A DNA stretch of 64,000 bases from Aquabacterium sp. (GTDB lineage: Bacteria > Pseudomonadota > Gammaproteobacteria > Burkholderiales > Burkholderiaceae_C). Within the stretch, counting starts at the first letter, position 1. The number at the start of each line of letters is the position of its first letter. The translations under genes and the position numbers were made by a program. The notes beneath the pieces are model-generated. The model worked only from the letters and a program-made list of their open reading frames with translations, was not told the origin of the DNA and did not search any database. The DNA is taken from the NCBI GenBank assembly GCA_030654395.1, contig JAURXM010000095.1:1-64000 (forward strand), read 5' to 3'. Of this stretch, positions 1 to 7,408 are shown in pieces.

Positions 1-687
1 CGCATCTTCACCCTTGGCCACGCCGATGAAGTTGGGGCTGTCTTTCAGCAGCAGCTTGTATTCGGCGCCCAGTTGCGGGTTGCGCGCCATCATGTTGCCG
101 GCCACCGAAGCGCCGGTGGCGATCAGTTGGGTCTGGCCCGATACGAAGGCCGAGACGGTGGCGTTGTTGTCTTCGAAACGCTTCACATCGGCGGTGGCGG
201 GTGCGAGCTTGGTGAGTTCCTGGTCTTCGATGGCGCCGCGGGTCACGCCGATGGTTTTGCCGGCGAGGTCGGCAAAGCTGGCGACTGTGAGCGACTTGGG
301 CGCGAACACGGCCTGGAAGAAGGGCGAGTAGGCGGCGGTGAAGTCGATCACCGCCAGACGCTCGGCGTTCTTGCCCAGGGTCGAAATGACGAGATCGGCC
401 TTCCGGGTCTGCAGGTAGGGGATGCGGTTGGCGCTGGTCACCGGCACCAGTTCGACCTTCACGCCGAGCTTGCTGGCGATCAGTTTGGCGGTGTCGACAT
501 CCAGGCCCTGGGGCTGCAGGTCGGTGCCGACGAAGCCGTAGGGCGGGAAGTCGGTCGGGATCGCGATCTTGATGGTCTTGGCCTTCATCACGTCGTCGAG
601 CGCGGTCTGGGCCTGCGCGGTGCCCAGGCTGGCGAATGCGCCGAACGCAACGGCGGTGGCGAGAAACAGGCGTTTGGTGGTCTTCAT
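1..687 (-). CDS. Amino-acid ABC transporter substrate-binding protein (partial)
   Basis: Periplasmic solute-binding protein of the SBP_bac_3 family, which captures an amino acid or similar polar solute for an ABC importer. The gene starts at ATG 687 and runs off the left edge, so only 229 residues are visible. They begin with a signal peptide (MKTTKRLFLATAV..., probable cleavage after AQA near residue 26), then the lobe-1 pattern IAIPTDFPPYGFVG and LDVDTAKLIASKLG, and later ADLVISTLGKNAER. Its ATG overlaps the stop of the upstream GntR gene (ATGA), so the two are probably translationally coupled and the regulator likely controls this uptake system. The ligand cannot be told. The rest of the gene and the permease/ATPase genes should lie to the left. 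Confidence 0.9.
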   Translation of the reverse strand, partial: MKTTKRLFLATAVAFGAFASLGTAQAQTALDDVMKAKTIKIAIPTDFPPYGFVGTDLQPQGLDVDTAKLIASKLGVKVELVPVTSANRIPYLQTRKADLVISTLGKNAERLAVIDFTAAYSPFFQAVFAPKSLTVASFADLAGKTIGVTRGAIEDQELTKLAPATADVKRFEDNNATVSAFVSGQTQLIATGASVAGNMMARNPQLGAEYKLLLKDSPNFIGVAKGEDA

Positions 688-1436
688 AACAAGCTTCCTA
701 GGTAGGTTTCGGGGGCGGGGTGGGAGGGGTCTTTGGCGGCCGCGCGGCCTTTGGGGGCGCGCGGTGCCGGGGAGAGCGGGGCCAGCGCTTCGCGCAGGTT
801 GGCCAGCGGGTCGTTGGCCGGTGCCAGGCGCAAGGCGGCCTGCACCTGGCCGATGTGTTCTTCCATCAGGCGCTCGGCCTCGGCGGTGTCGCCGCGCGCC
901 AGCGCTTCGACGATGGCCACGTGGTCCTGGCAGGACTGCACCGCGTCGTGCGTGCTCTGGTAAAGCATGGCGATCAGCGTGGTGCGGGCGGTGTAGTCGC
1001 GCAGCGTGTCGGCCAGCAGCTGGTTGCCCAGGCATTCGGCCAGACAGACATGGAAGTCGCCCAGCAGGTAGCTGCGCTGGCCCACGTCGTCGCCCTTGAG
1101 CGCGTCCTGCTCGCGCTTGAGGTGTTGCTTCAGGCGTTTGACCGCGGCCTTGTCCACCGGGCCGGTGCGGCGGATCAGACCGGTCTCGATGACGCGCCGC
1201 GCCTCGAAAGCCTCACGCGCTTCGTCGTGCGAAGGCTGCACCACGTACCAGCCGCGGCGCGAGCTGACGGTGACGATGCCGCGCGTGGCCAGCCGCACCA
1301 GCGCCTCGCGCACCAGGGTGCGGCTGCAGTCGAACAGCATCGAGAGGCTCTGCTCGCCCAGGCGGGTGCCGGGGGCCAGGCGCTGCGCCAGGATGGCTTC
1401 GATGATGCGTTGGGCGATGTCGGTGGAGCTGACCAT
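684..1436 (-). CDS. GntR family transcriptional regulator, FCD subfamily
   Basis: DNA-binding repressor of 250 residues. Residues about 5–70 form the GntR winged helix (IAQRIIEAILAQRLAPG, then SRTLVREALVRLATRGIV). Residues about 80–210 form the all-helical FCD ligand domain, with the metal/ligand histidines suggested by DFHVCLAE and DHVAIVEAL. FadR-type GntR proteins usually sense an organic acid or amino acid. The stop codon overlaps the start of the downstream binding-protein gene by four bases, so regulator and transporter probably share one transcript. The C-terminal 35 residues are Pro/Ala-rich and probably disordered. Confidence 0.9.
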   Translation of the reverse strand: MVSSTDIAQRIIEAILAQRLAPGTRLGEQSLSMLFDCSRTLVREALVRLATRGIVTVSSRRGWYVVQPSHDEAREAFEARRVIETGLIRRTGPVDKAAVKRLKQHLKREQDALKGDDVGQRSYLLGDFHVCLAECLGNQLLADTLRDYTARTTLIAMLYQSTHDAVQSCQDHVAIVEALARGDTAEAERLMEEHIGQVQAALRLAPANDPLANLREALAPLSPAPRAPKGRAAAKDPSHPAPETYLGSLL

Positions 1437-1616
1437 GGAAAAAACCTTTGTGGGTTGCTTCCATGCGAATTCCGTGCCATGGCCATACCAGTCTTGTATG
1501 CAAGTTTGGTGCGCCAGACTTGTGCGCTGGACAGCCAGAAACCGGCCGGTCGCACCACAAGTGCTCAGCAGGTGGCGCCGCGGTTCCTGTTCTGGTGCCT
1601 GGCCGGCCGGCGGGCC

Positions 1617-2468
1617 TCAGAGCGCTCCAGCCAGTGCGCGCAGGTCGTCCTGGTAGGTCTGCAGCGTCTGCACCGCGTGGGCGCGCTGCGCGGGCGTGGT
1701 GCTGTTGTGCAGGTTGGCGAACTGGGCGCAGCCGCTTTGCACCAGTTGCTGGTTGTAGGTGTTGTAGCCCGGCGTGGGCGAGGTGGTGATGCGGATCATG
1801 AGGTCGCGCACCGCCTGGGCCGCGGCCGATGGGTTGGCCTGGGCCCGGCGCACGGTCTGCAGCTGGTCGGCCTGCCGGCGCTCGCGCTCGGCCTGGGTGC
1901 GCTGAGGGTCCCAGGGGGAGCGTTGCAGCTGCTCGCGCACCAGCGATTGCTGGGCGGGGGTCAAGGGACCATACAGCCGTTCGCTGCGTTCGATGGCCCG
2001 TTCCAGGCGGCGGTCCAGCCGCTGCTCGAGGCTGCCCTGCAGAAAGTCTTTCTCGAAGGTCTGGTTGCTCTTGCGGTGGTGGCGCTCCAGATGGTCGAGT
2101 TGGGCGGGGCTGAGCTGCAGCGCCAGCCGGGCCAGGGGCTCGACGCTGCGCTCCAGCACGGTGTTGAAGCGCGCGCGCACGGTGTCGAACTCGCCACAGG
2201 CCTGGCTCGCCGTGAGGTCCTGCGGGGCCATGCGTTGCCAGCGGCGCAGCAGATCGGCATAGGCGGGCAGCTCGCTGCTGCGGTGCCAGGCGAACAGCCC
2301 GTCGATGTCTTCGCGCACGCGGGCCGACTGGCCGTTGTCGAAATCCACGTGGCTGTCGAGCCACCAGTAGGTGAGGTTGGGGCCCTGGCTGTAACCCAGT
2401 CGCAGCGTGCTGCAGGCCGCCAGAGCCAGGCCAAGGGTCAGCACCATGGCCAGCCGCCCGACCCGCAC
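1617..2468 (-). CDS. DUF6279 family lipoprotein
   Basis: Secreted lipoprotein of unknown function. From GTG 2468 the protein starts MRVGRLAMVLTLGLALAACS, a compact signal peptide ending in a clear lipobox (LAAC). ATG 2447 or ATG 2537 are alternatives, the last one overlapping the glmU start. The mature part has YWWLDSHVDF near its start and long charged helices with repeated LERHH, LEQRLDRRLERA and ERRQADQLQ, as in DUF6279 proteins. It is divergent from glmU, and the two starts lie within 70 bp of each other. A role is not known; the family assignment comes from the N-terminal W/D/H pattern and overall size. Confidence 0.75.
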   Translation of the reverse strand: MRVGRLAMVLTLGLALAACSTLRLGYSQGPNLTYWWLDSHVDFDNGQSARVREDIDGLFAWHRSSELPAYADLLRRWQRMAPQDLTASQACGEFDTVRARFNTVLERSVEPLARLALQLSPAQLDHLERHHRKSNQTFEKDFLQGSLEQRLDRRLERAIERSERLYGPLTPAQQSLVREQLQRSPWDPQRTQAERERRQADQLQTVRRAQANPSAAAQAVRDLMIRITTSPTPGYNTYNQQLVQSGCAQFANLHNSTTPAQRAHAVQTLQTYQDDLRALAGAL

Positions 2469-2535
2469 GGCGATAATGCCCGGCTGACAAGCGCCCGCCA
2501 GCTGGCTGCGCCAACTTTCCCCAACAGAGGTGTTC

Positions 2536-3933
2536 ATGTCGTTCCCAGTGGATGTGGTGGTGATGGCGGCCGGCAAGGGCACGCGCATGAAGAGCCAGTT
2601 GCCCAAAGTGTTGCACCGATTGGGTGGGCGCGCTCTGGCCCAGCATGTGATCGACACGGCGGCGCGGCTATCGGCGCGCTCGGTGGTTGTGATCACCGGC
2701 CACGGCGCCGAGCGGGTCGAAGCCGGTCTGCATGCGCCAGCGGGTGGCATGCAGCTGAAATACGTGCGCCAGGCGCCGCAGCTGGGCACCGGCCACGCGG
2801 TGCAGCAGGCCGCCCCGGTGCTGCCGGACGACGGCGTGACCCTGGTGTTGTCGGGCGACGTGCCGCTGACCCGGCCCGAGACGCTGCAGGCGTTGCTCGA
2901 CCTGTGCGCGGGCGAGCGGATGGCCTTGCTCACGCTGGACATGCCCGACCCCACCGGCTATGGCCGCATCGTGCGATCGGCCGACGGCTCGGTGCAAGCC
3001 ATCGTGGAGCACAAGGACGCCAGCGAAGCCCAGCGCGCCATCACCGAGATCTATAGCGGCATCATGGCCGTGCCAACGCGGCTGCTCAAAGGCTGGCTGG
3101 CGCGGCTGGACAACCAGAACGCCCAGGGCGAGTACTACCTCACCGACGTGGTGAAGTTCGCCGTGGGCGATGGCCTGAGCGTGCAGGCGCACCGCATCGC
3201 CGACGCGGTGCAGGTGGCGGGCGTGAACAGCCCGCTGCAGCTGGCCGAGCTGGAGCGCGCCCACCAGCTGCGGGTGGCCGAGGTGCTGATGGAGCAGGGC
3301 GTGCGCCTGGCCGACCCGGCGCGGCTGGACGTGCGGGGCGCGCTGGTGTGCGGGCAGGACGTGGAGATCGACGTCAACTGCGTGTTCGATGGCCAGGTGT
3401 CGCTGGCCGACGGCGTGCACATCGGGGCGAACTGCGTGATCGCCAACGCGGTGATCGAAGCGGGCGCGGTGATCCACCCTTTCACCCACATCGATGGCGA
3501 GAAGCTCGGGGTGAGCGTGGGGCCGGGTTCGCTGATCGGGCCGTTTGCGCGCCTGCGCCCGGGTGCGCGGCTGGGCGCCGAGGTGCACATCGGCAACTTC
3601 GTCGAGGTGAAGAACAGCACCCTGGCCGCGGGTGCCAAGGCCAACCACCTGGCCTATCTGGGCGACGCCACGGTGGGCGAGCGGGTGAACTACGGTGCGG
3701 GCAGCATCACCGCCAACTACGACGGCGCCAACAAGCACCGCACCGTGATCGAAGCCGACGTGCACGTGGGCAGCAACTGCGTGCTGGTGGCGCCGGTCAC
3801 CCTCGGCGCTGGCGGCACGGTGGGCGGGGGGTCGACCATCACCAAGGACACACCGCCCGGCAGCCTGGCCATCGCCCGCGGCAAACAGGTGACGCTGCCC
3901 AACTGGCAGCGCCCGGCGAAGAAAAAGCCCTGA
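2536..3933 (+). CDS. glmU: Bifunctional UDP-N-acetylglucosamine pyrophosphorylase / glucosamine-1-phosphate acetyltransferase
   Basis: Cytoplasmic enzyme that acetylates glucosamine-1-phosphate and then uridylates it to UDP-GlcNAc, the precursor of peptidoglycan and LPS. The 465 residues show the nucleotidyltransferase motif AAGKGTRMKS at residues 11–20, LSGDVPL about residue 110, and a C-terminal left-handed beta-helix made of hexapeptide repeats (VHIGANCVIANAVIEAG onward) containing the acetyltransferase residues. I start at ATG 2536, which has AGAGG five bases upstream; GTG 2530 is in frame two codons earlier. glmS, the preceding step of the same pathway, lies 1.4 kb downstream. Confidence 0.97.
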   Translation: MSFPVDVVVMAAGKGTRMKSQLPKVLHRLGGRALAQHVIDTAARLSARSVVVITGHGAERVEAGLHAPAGGMQLKYVRQAPQLGTGHAVQQAAPVLPDDGVTLVLSGDVPLTRPETLQALLDLCAGERMALLTLDMPDPTGYGRIVRSADGSVQAIVEHKDASEAQRAITEIYSGIMAVPTRLLKGWLARLDNQNAQGEYYLTDVVKFAVGDGLSVQAHRIADAVQVAGVNSPLQLAELERAHQLRVAEVLMEQGVRLADPARLDVRGALVCGQDVEIDVNCVFDGQVSLADGVHIGANCVIANAVIEAGAVIHPFTHIDGEKLGVSVGPGSLIGPFARLRPGARLGAEVHIGNFVEVKNSTLAAGAKANHLAYLGDATVGERVNYGAGSITANYDGANKHRTVIEADVHVGSNCVLVAPVTLGAGGTVGGGSTITKDTPPGSLAIARGKQVTLPNWQRPAKKKP

Positions 3934-3959
3934 GACTGAGAGGCGGGGCTGTCTACCGA

Positions 3960-4652
3960 TCAGGCCCGATGGCGTACGGCAGAGCGCTGCCGGGCTTGCC
4001 GGTCGCTGTCTTCGTTGCCCAGGTCCATCAGGCCGCTCATGCCCATGACCTCCGAATCGCGAAAGCCGGTCGCAGGGAAGATCTGGTCGAACTCCGAAAA
4101 CTTCGACTCCAGCTGCTGGCGCACGCTCTCGGGCTCGCTCGCTTCCTTCGGGATGGGCTGGGGCAGGGCGGCCAGGTCCAGCTGCTTGCGGAACTCGCTG
4201 GGCGAGGGCATGCGGTGGATGCCGTTTTTGAGAAAAAGGAAACGCACACCCGCGGTCTTGAGGATGCGGTTCTTCATCTTCACCTGGTGGGTCTTGGCCT
4301 TGGCGTTGCTCAGGTGGTACTGCTCGATGTCGAACGCAAACATGGGCCGGCCGTCCTGGCCGCAGACCACGAAGTCCACCTGCTGCCTGGCCAGGCGCTC
4401 CTCAGCGCGCCGGCGATCGGTGGCGCGCCGGATGGAGAGCATGTCCTTGAGCTTCACCTGGGGCAACACGACCTGCCCGGGAAAGGTGTCGTGCAGGTAG
4501 TCCAGCATGGCGACCTGCTCGGGCGTGAGGATGCGTTCCGGCGTGTAGCGATCCTCCCGACCCGAGGGCTGAGGCGCATACCGCCTATAAGCCCAGACAC
4601 CCAGGCCCACCAGGGCCAGGGCGATCATGAATGCGATCCAGAGTGGGAACAT
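3960..4652 (-). CDS. DUF2726 domain-containing membrane-anchored protein
   Basis: A 230-residue protein with one N-terminal transmembrane helix (residues about 3–22) and a cytoplasmic DUF2726 domain (about 45–170), a relative of restriction-endonuclease-like folds. Visible signature elements are VVLPQVKLKDML, VDFVVCGQDGRPMFAFDIE and KNRILKTAGVRFLFL. The D...E/Q-x-K-like spacing (DFVV...AFDIE) fits a nuclease-like core, but activity is not established for the family. The C-terminal 60 residues are polar and low-complexity. The start at ATG 4652 is supported by TTTGGAGG seven bases upstream. Confidence 0.8.
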   Translation of the reverse strand: MFPLWIAFMIALALVGLGVWAYRRYAPQPSGREDRYTPERILTPEQVAMLDYLHDTFPGQVVLPQVKLKDMLSIRRATDRRRAEERLARQQVDFVVCGQDGRPMFAFDIEQYHLSNAKAKTHQVKMKNRILKTAGVRFLFLKNGIHRMPSPSEFRKQLDLAALPQPIPKEASEPESVRQQLESKFSEFDQIFPATGFRDSEVMGMSGLMDLGNEDSDRQARQRSAVRHRA

Positions 4653-4666
4653 GCAACCTCCAAATG

Positions 4667-4726
4667 TGACAGCCGATTATTTTTTGAGCTGTCATTTTAG
4701 GATTCTGTAGTCACAAATTGCTACAG
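4667..4726. promoter_or_regulatory. Two inverted repeats between the DUF2726 and Lrp genes
   Basis: TGACAGC (4667–4673) pairs with GCTGTCA (4688–4694) across a 14-base AT-rich spacer. CTGTAG (4705–4710) pairs with CTACAG (4721–4726). Both lie just downstream of the Lrp-type gene and upstream of the DUF2726 gene on the minus strand. They could be terminators for the former or an operator for the latter; neither has a strong U-run on the minus strand. Confidence 0.45.
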
Positions 4727-4737
4727 TGAACGCTTTG

Positions 4738-5247
4738 TTACCTATTGTCTGCGGGTTGGGCCCGCAAGGGAAGGGGCAGGCGGGGGTCGAACTTGGCGCG
4801 CTTGATGCTGAAGAAGGCCTTCACGTTGCGCACGTTGGCATCGCTGGTGAACAGGCGCTGGGCGAGCGCGAGATAGCCGGGCATGTCGGGCGTGTGCACG
4901 ACCAGCATGAAGTCGGGCCCCGGGCTCACGCGGTAACACTGCTGCACGGCGGCCTCGGCCACCGCGCGGGTCTCGAACGCATCCAGGTGTTCGGCGCCCT
5001 GGCGTTCCAGGGTGATCTCCAGCAGGGCCGTGAGGCCGTGGCCCGTCGAAGCGGCCAGTCGGTCAGGGCTGAGCAGCGCCACCTGCTTCTCGATCAGGCC
5101 GAGCTGTTTCAAGCGCTTGATGCGACGCAGGCTGGTCGGGGGCGAGACGTGGGCCAGCCCGGCCAGGGTCTGGTTGCTCATCGAAGCGTCGGTCTGCAAC
5201 AGGTCCAGCAGGCGCCAGTCGGCTTCGTAAATGAAATCAGATTCCAT
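4738..5247 (-). CDS. Lrp/AsnC family transcriptional regulator
   Basis: DNA-binding regulator of 169 residues, near the family's usual 150–165. The N-terminal helix-turn-helix (residues about 8–60) has the family pattern LLDLLQTDASMSNQTLAGLAHVS, then RRIKRLKQLGLI. Residues about 70–145 are the RAM/AsnC effector domain, with CYRVSPGPDFMLVVHTPDM. It is divergent from glmS across a 136-bp AT-rich intergenic stretch that contains palindromic material (TCAATTAATTGGTCA near 5312), a plausible autoregulatory site. Family members sense amino acids; the target here is unknown. Confidence 0.9.
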   Translation of the reverse strand: MESDFIYEADWRLLDLLQTDASMSNQTLAGLAHVSPPTSLRRIKRLKQLGLIEKQVALLSPDRLAASTGHGLTALLEITLERQGAEHLDAFETRAVAEAAVQQCYRVSPGPDFMLVVHTPDMPGYLALAQRLFTSDANVRNVKAFFSIKRAKFDPRLPLPLRAQPADNR

Positions 5248-5383
5248 AATTTGTTTCTTTATGATCGAAATGACTATTAATGTCAGTTTGTGAAATTTTA
5301 GGTTGTTTTAGTCAATTAATTGGTCATTAATTTCCTGCGCGACTCGGTAGCATCGCACCTTTCTGATGTGTCTGGAGACCGAT

Positions 5384-7246
5384 ATGTGTGGCATCGTGGC
5401 AGGGGTTTCGGGGCGTGATGTCGTCCCCGTGCTGGTTCAGGGTTTGCAGCGGCTGGAATACCGCGGTTACGACTCCTGCGGTGTGGCGGTGCACAGCGGT
5501 GGTCTGCGGCGCGCGCGCAGCACGGCCCGCGTGGCCGAACTGATCGAGCAGGTGAAGCTGGAGTCCATCGCCAGCGGCACCGGCATCGCCCACACGCGCT
5601 GGGCCACCCACGGCGCGCCCGCCGTGCACAACGCCCACCCGCACTTCAGCCACGGCCCCGGGCACAGTTCCACCGATGGCACGGCCGGCCGCGTCGCGTT
5701 GGTGCACAACGGCATCATCGAGAACCACGACGAACTTCGCGTCGCCCTGCAGGCCAAGGGCTATGTGTTCGAGAGCCAGACCGACACCGAAGTCATCGCG
5801 CACCTGATCGACTCGCTCTACGAAGGCGACGTGTTCGCGGCCTTGCAGGCGGCGGTGGCGCAGTTGCACGGTGCCTATGCGCTGGCGGTGTTCCACAAGG
5901 ACGAGCCGCACCGCGTGGTCGGCGCACGCGCCGGTTCGCCACTGATCCTGGGTGTGGGCGAGGGCGGGCAGGAGCACTTCCTGGCCAGCGACGCCATGGC
6001 CCTGGCCGGCGTGACCGACCAGATCGTCTACCTGGAAGAGGGCGATCTGGTGGACCTGCAGCTCGGCCGCTACTGGGTGACCGACGGGCAAGGCCGCAGT
6101 TTTGACACCACCCAGCGCCCAGTGAAAACCGTGCACGCGCACAGCGGCGCGGCCGAGCTAGGTCCCTACCGCCACTACATGCAGAAGGAAATCTTCGAGC
6201 AGCCACGCGCCATCGGCGACACGCTCGAAGGCGTGGGTGGCATCACGCCCGAGCTGTTCGGCGACGGTGCCTGGCGCATCTTCAAGGACATCGACAACGT
6301 GCTCATCCTCGCCTGCGGCACCAGCTACTACAGCGGCTGCACGGCGAAATACTGGCTGGAAGACATCGCCAAGATGCCGACGCAGGTCGAGGTGGCGAGC
6401 GAATACCGCTACCGCACCAGCGTGCCCAACCCGCGCACCCTGGTCGTCACCATCACGCAAAGCGGCGAGACCGCCGACACCCTGGCCGCGCTGCGTCACG
6501 CGCAGGGTCTGGGCATGAAGCACACGCTGACGATCTGCAACGTGGCAACCAGCGCCATGGTGCGCGAATGCGAACTGGCCTACATCACCCGCGCGGGGGT
6601 GGAGATCGGCGTGGCCTCCACCAAGGCCTTCACGACGCAGCTCGCCGGTCTGTTCCTGCTCACGCTGGCGCTGGCCCAGGTGCGCGGCCACCTGAGCGAC
6701 GAACAGGAGGCGCAGCACCTGAAAGCCATGCGACACCTGCCCGTGGCGCTGCAGGCCGTGCTGGCGCTGGAGCCCCAGGTGATCAGCTGGGCCGAAGACT
6801 TCGCGCGCATGGACAACGCGCTGTTCCTCGGTCGCGGCCTGCACTACCCGATCGCACTCGAAGGTGCCTTGAAGCTCAAGGAGATCAGCTACATCCACGC
6901 GGAGGCTTACCCGGCTGGTGAGTTGAAGCACGGCCCACTGGCCTTGGTGACCGCTGAGATGCCTGTGGTGGTGGTGGCGCCGCACGACGCCTTGCTTGAA
7001 AAACTCAAGAGCAATATGCAAGAGGTGAAGGCACGCGGCGGTGAGCTGTATGTGTGCGCCGACAGCGATACCCACATCCAGGCCGAACCCGGCATCCACG
7101 TGATCCGCTTGCCTGAACACTATGGCGCACTGTCAGCGATCTTGCACGTGGTGCCGCTGCAGTTGCTGGCGTATCACACCGCTTGTGCGAAGGGCACAGA
7201 TGTGGACAAGCCGCGTAACTTGGCCAAGAGTGTGACGGTGGAGTGA
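5384..7246 (+). CDS. glmS: Glutamine–fructose-6-phosphate aminotransferase (isomerizing)
   Basis: Makes glucosamine-6-phosphate from fructose-6-phosphate and glutamine, the first committed step to UDP-GlcNAc. The 620-residue product starts MCGIVAGV, placing the catalytic cysteine at residue 2 as required. An in-frame ATG 18 bases upstream is therefore excluded, and GGAGA precedes ATG 5384. Residues about 2–230 are the class-II glutaminase domain. Two SIS domains follow (ACGTSYYSG..., [14 protein letters not shown]), and the C-terminus is [12 protein letters not shown]. That end encodes the DNA site that Tn7-type TnsD proteins recognise, and Tn7-like repeats begin right after the stop. The last roughly 370 bases use TTG and A/T-ending codons far more than the rest of the gene. 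Confidence 0.97.
   Translation: MCGIVAGVSGRDVVPVLVQGLQRLEYRGYDSCGVAVHSGGLRRARSTARVAELIEQVKLESIASGTGIAHTRWATHGAPAVHNAHPHFSHGPGHSSTDGTAGRVALVHNGIIENHDELRVALQAKGYVFESQTDTEVIAHLIDSLYEGDVFAALQAAVAQLHGAYALAVFHKDEPHRVVGARAGSPLILGVGEGGQEHFLASDAMALAGVTDQIVYLEEGDLVDLQLGRYWVTDGQGRSFDTTQRPVKTVHAHSGAAELGPYRHYMQKEIFEQPRAIGDTLEGVGGITPELFGDGAWRIFKDIDNVLILACGTSYYSGCTAKYWLEDIAKMPTQVEVASEYRYRTSVPNPRTLVVTITQSGETADTLAALRHAQGLGMKHTLTICNVATSAMVRECELAYITRAGVEIGVASTKAFTTQLAGLFLLTLALAQVRGHLSDEQEAQHLKAMRHLPVALQAVLALEPQVISWAEDFARMDNALFLGRGLHYPIALEGALKLKEISYIHAEAYPAGELKHGPLALVTAEMPVVVVAPHDALLEKLKSNMQEVKARGGELYVCADSDTHIQAEPGIHVIRLPEHYGALSAILHVVPLQLLAYHTACAKGTDVDKPRNLAKSVTVE
7205..7246 (+). other. glmS-embedded attTn7-type recognition segment
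   Basis: The bases that encode [13 protein letters not shown] and the glmS stop codon correspond to the conserved 3' segment of glmS bound by TnsD in Tn7 transposition (established for Tn7). Presence of the conserved residues is seen directly; use as an attachment site here is inferred from the transposon-end-like repeats that abut it. Confidence 0.55.
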
Positions 7247-7310
7247 GGGCAGGAATAGTGTCTGAGACACCGCAACATGGTCTGAGACGAGGCAATAGAG
7301 TCTGAAACTG
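7244..7310 (-). mobile_element. Tn7-like transposon end (three TnsB-type 20-bp repeats), probably a relic
   Basis: Three 20-base units sit head to tail: AGGAATAGTGTCTGAGACAC (7251–7270), CGCAACATGGTCTGAGACGA (7271–7290) and GGCAATAGAGTCTGAAACTG (7291–7310). From memory, the TnsB repeat of Tn7 is GACAATAAAGTCTTAAACTG; the third unit matches it at 17 of 20 positions. The tip TGAGGGCAGGAATA (from 7244) also resembles the Tn7 tip TGTGGGCGGACAATA. It lies directly behind glmS, the Tn7 target. No tnsABCD genes and no second end were found, so this is either a decayed right end or the boundary of an element whose machinery has been lost. Confidence 0.6.
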
Positions 7311-7408
7311 TTGACGCCTTGGAGGCCGCCGAGCAGATCGACTCGTTACTGCCATGCGGACGCCGGGTTTGGCTTCGGCTAAGCTGTCCCTCGACCGCAA
7401 GAGTACGA

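Noticed and set aside
1213-2646. Minus-strand open frame of 477 codons overlapping the lipoprotein gene
   Set aside because: It is a shadow in another frame with Pro/Ala/Arg repeats and no family signature; the 1617–2468 frame is protein-like.
720-3056. Very long plus-strand open frame (778 codons) across the GntR and DUF6279 genes
   Set aside because: It is antisense to recognisable genes, is low-complexity Gly/Ala/Arg, and arises from extreme third-position GC.
2668-3765. Minus-strand open frame of 365 codons inside glmU
   Set aside because: His/Arg/Val-rich antisense of a well-recognised gene.
5248-5383. glmS ribozyme in the glmS leader
   Set aside because: The 136-base leader lacks the ribozyme core, and the ribozyme is a feature of Gram-positive bacteria.
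7247-7408. Possible tnsA-type gene or IS transposase in the gap after glmS
   Set aside because: Neither strand gives TnsA-, TniA- or IstA-like sequence; only the repeat units are informative.
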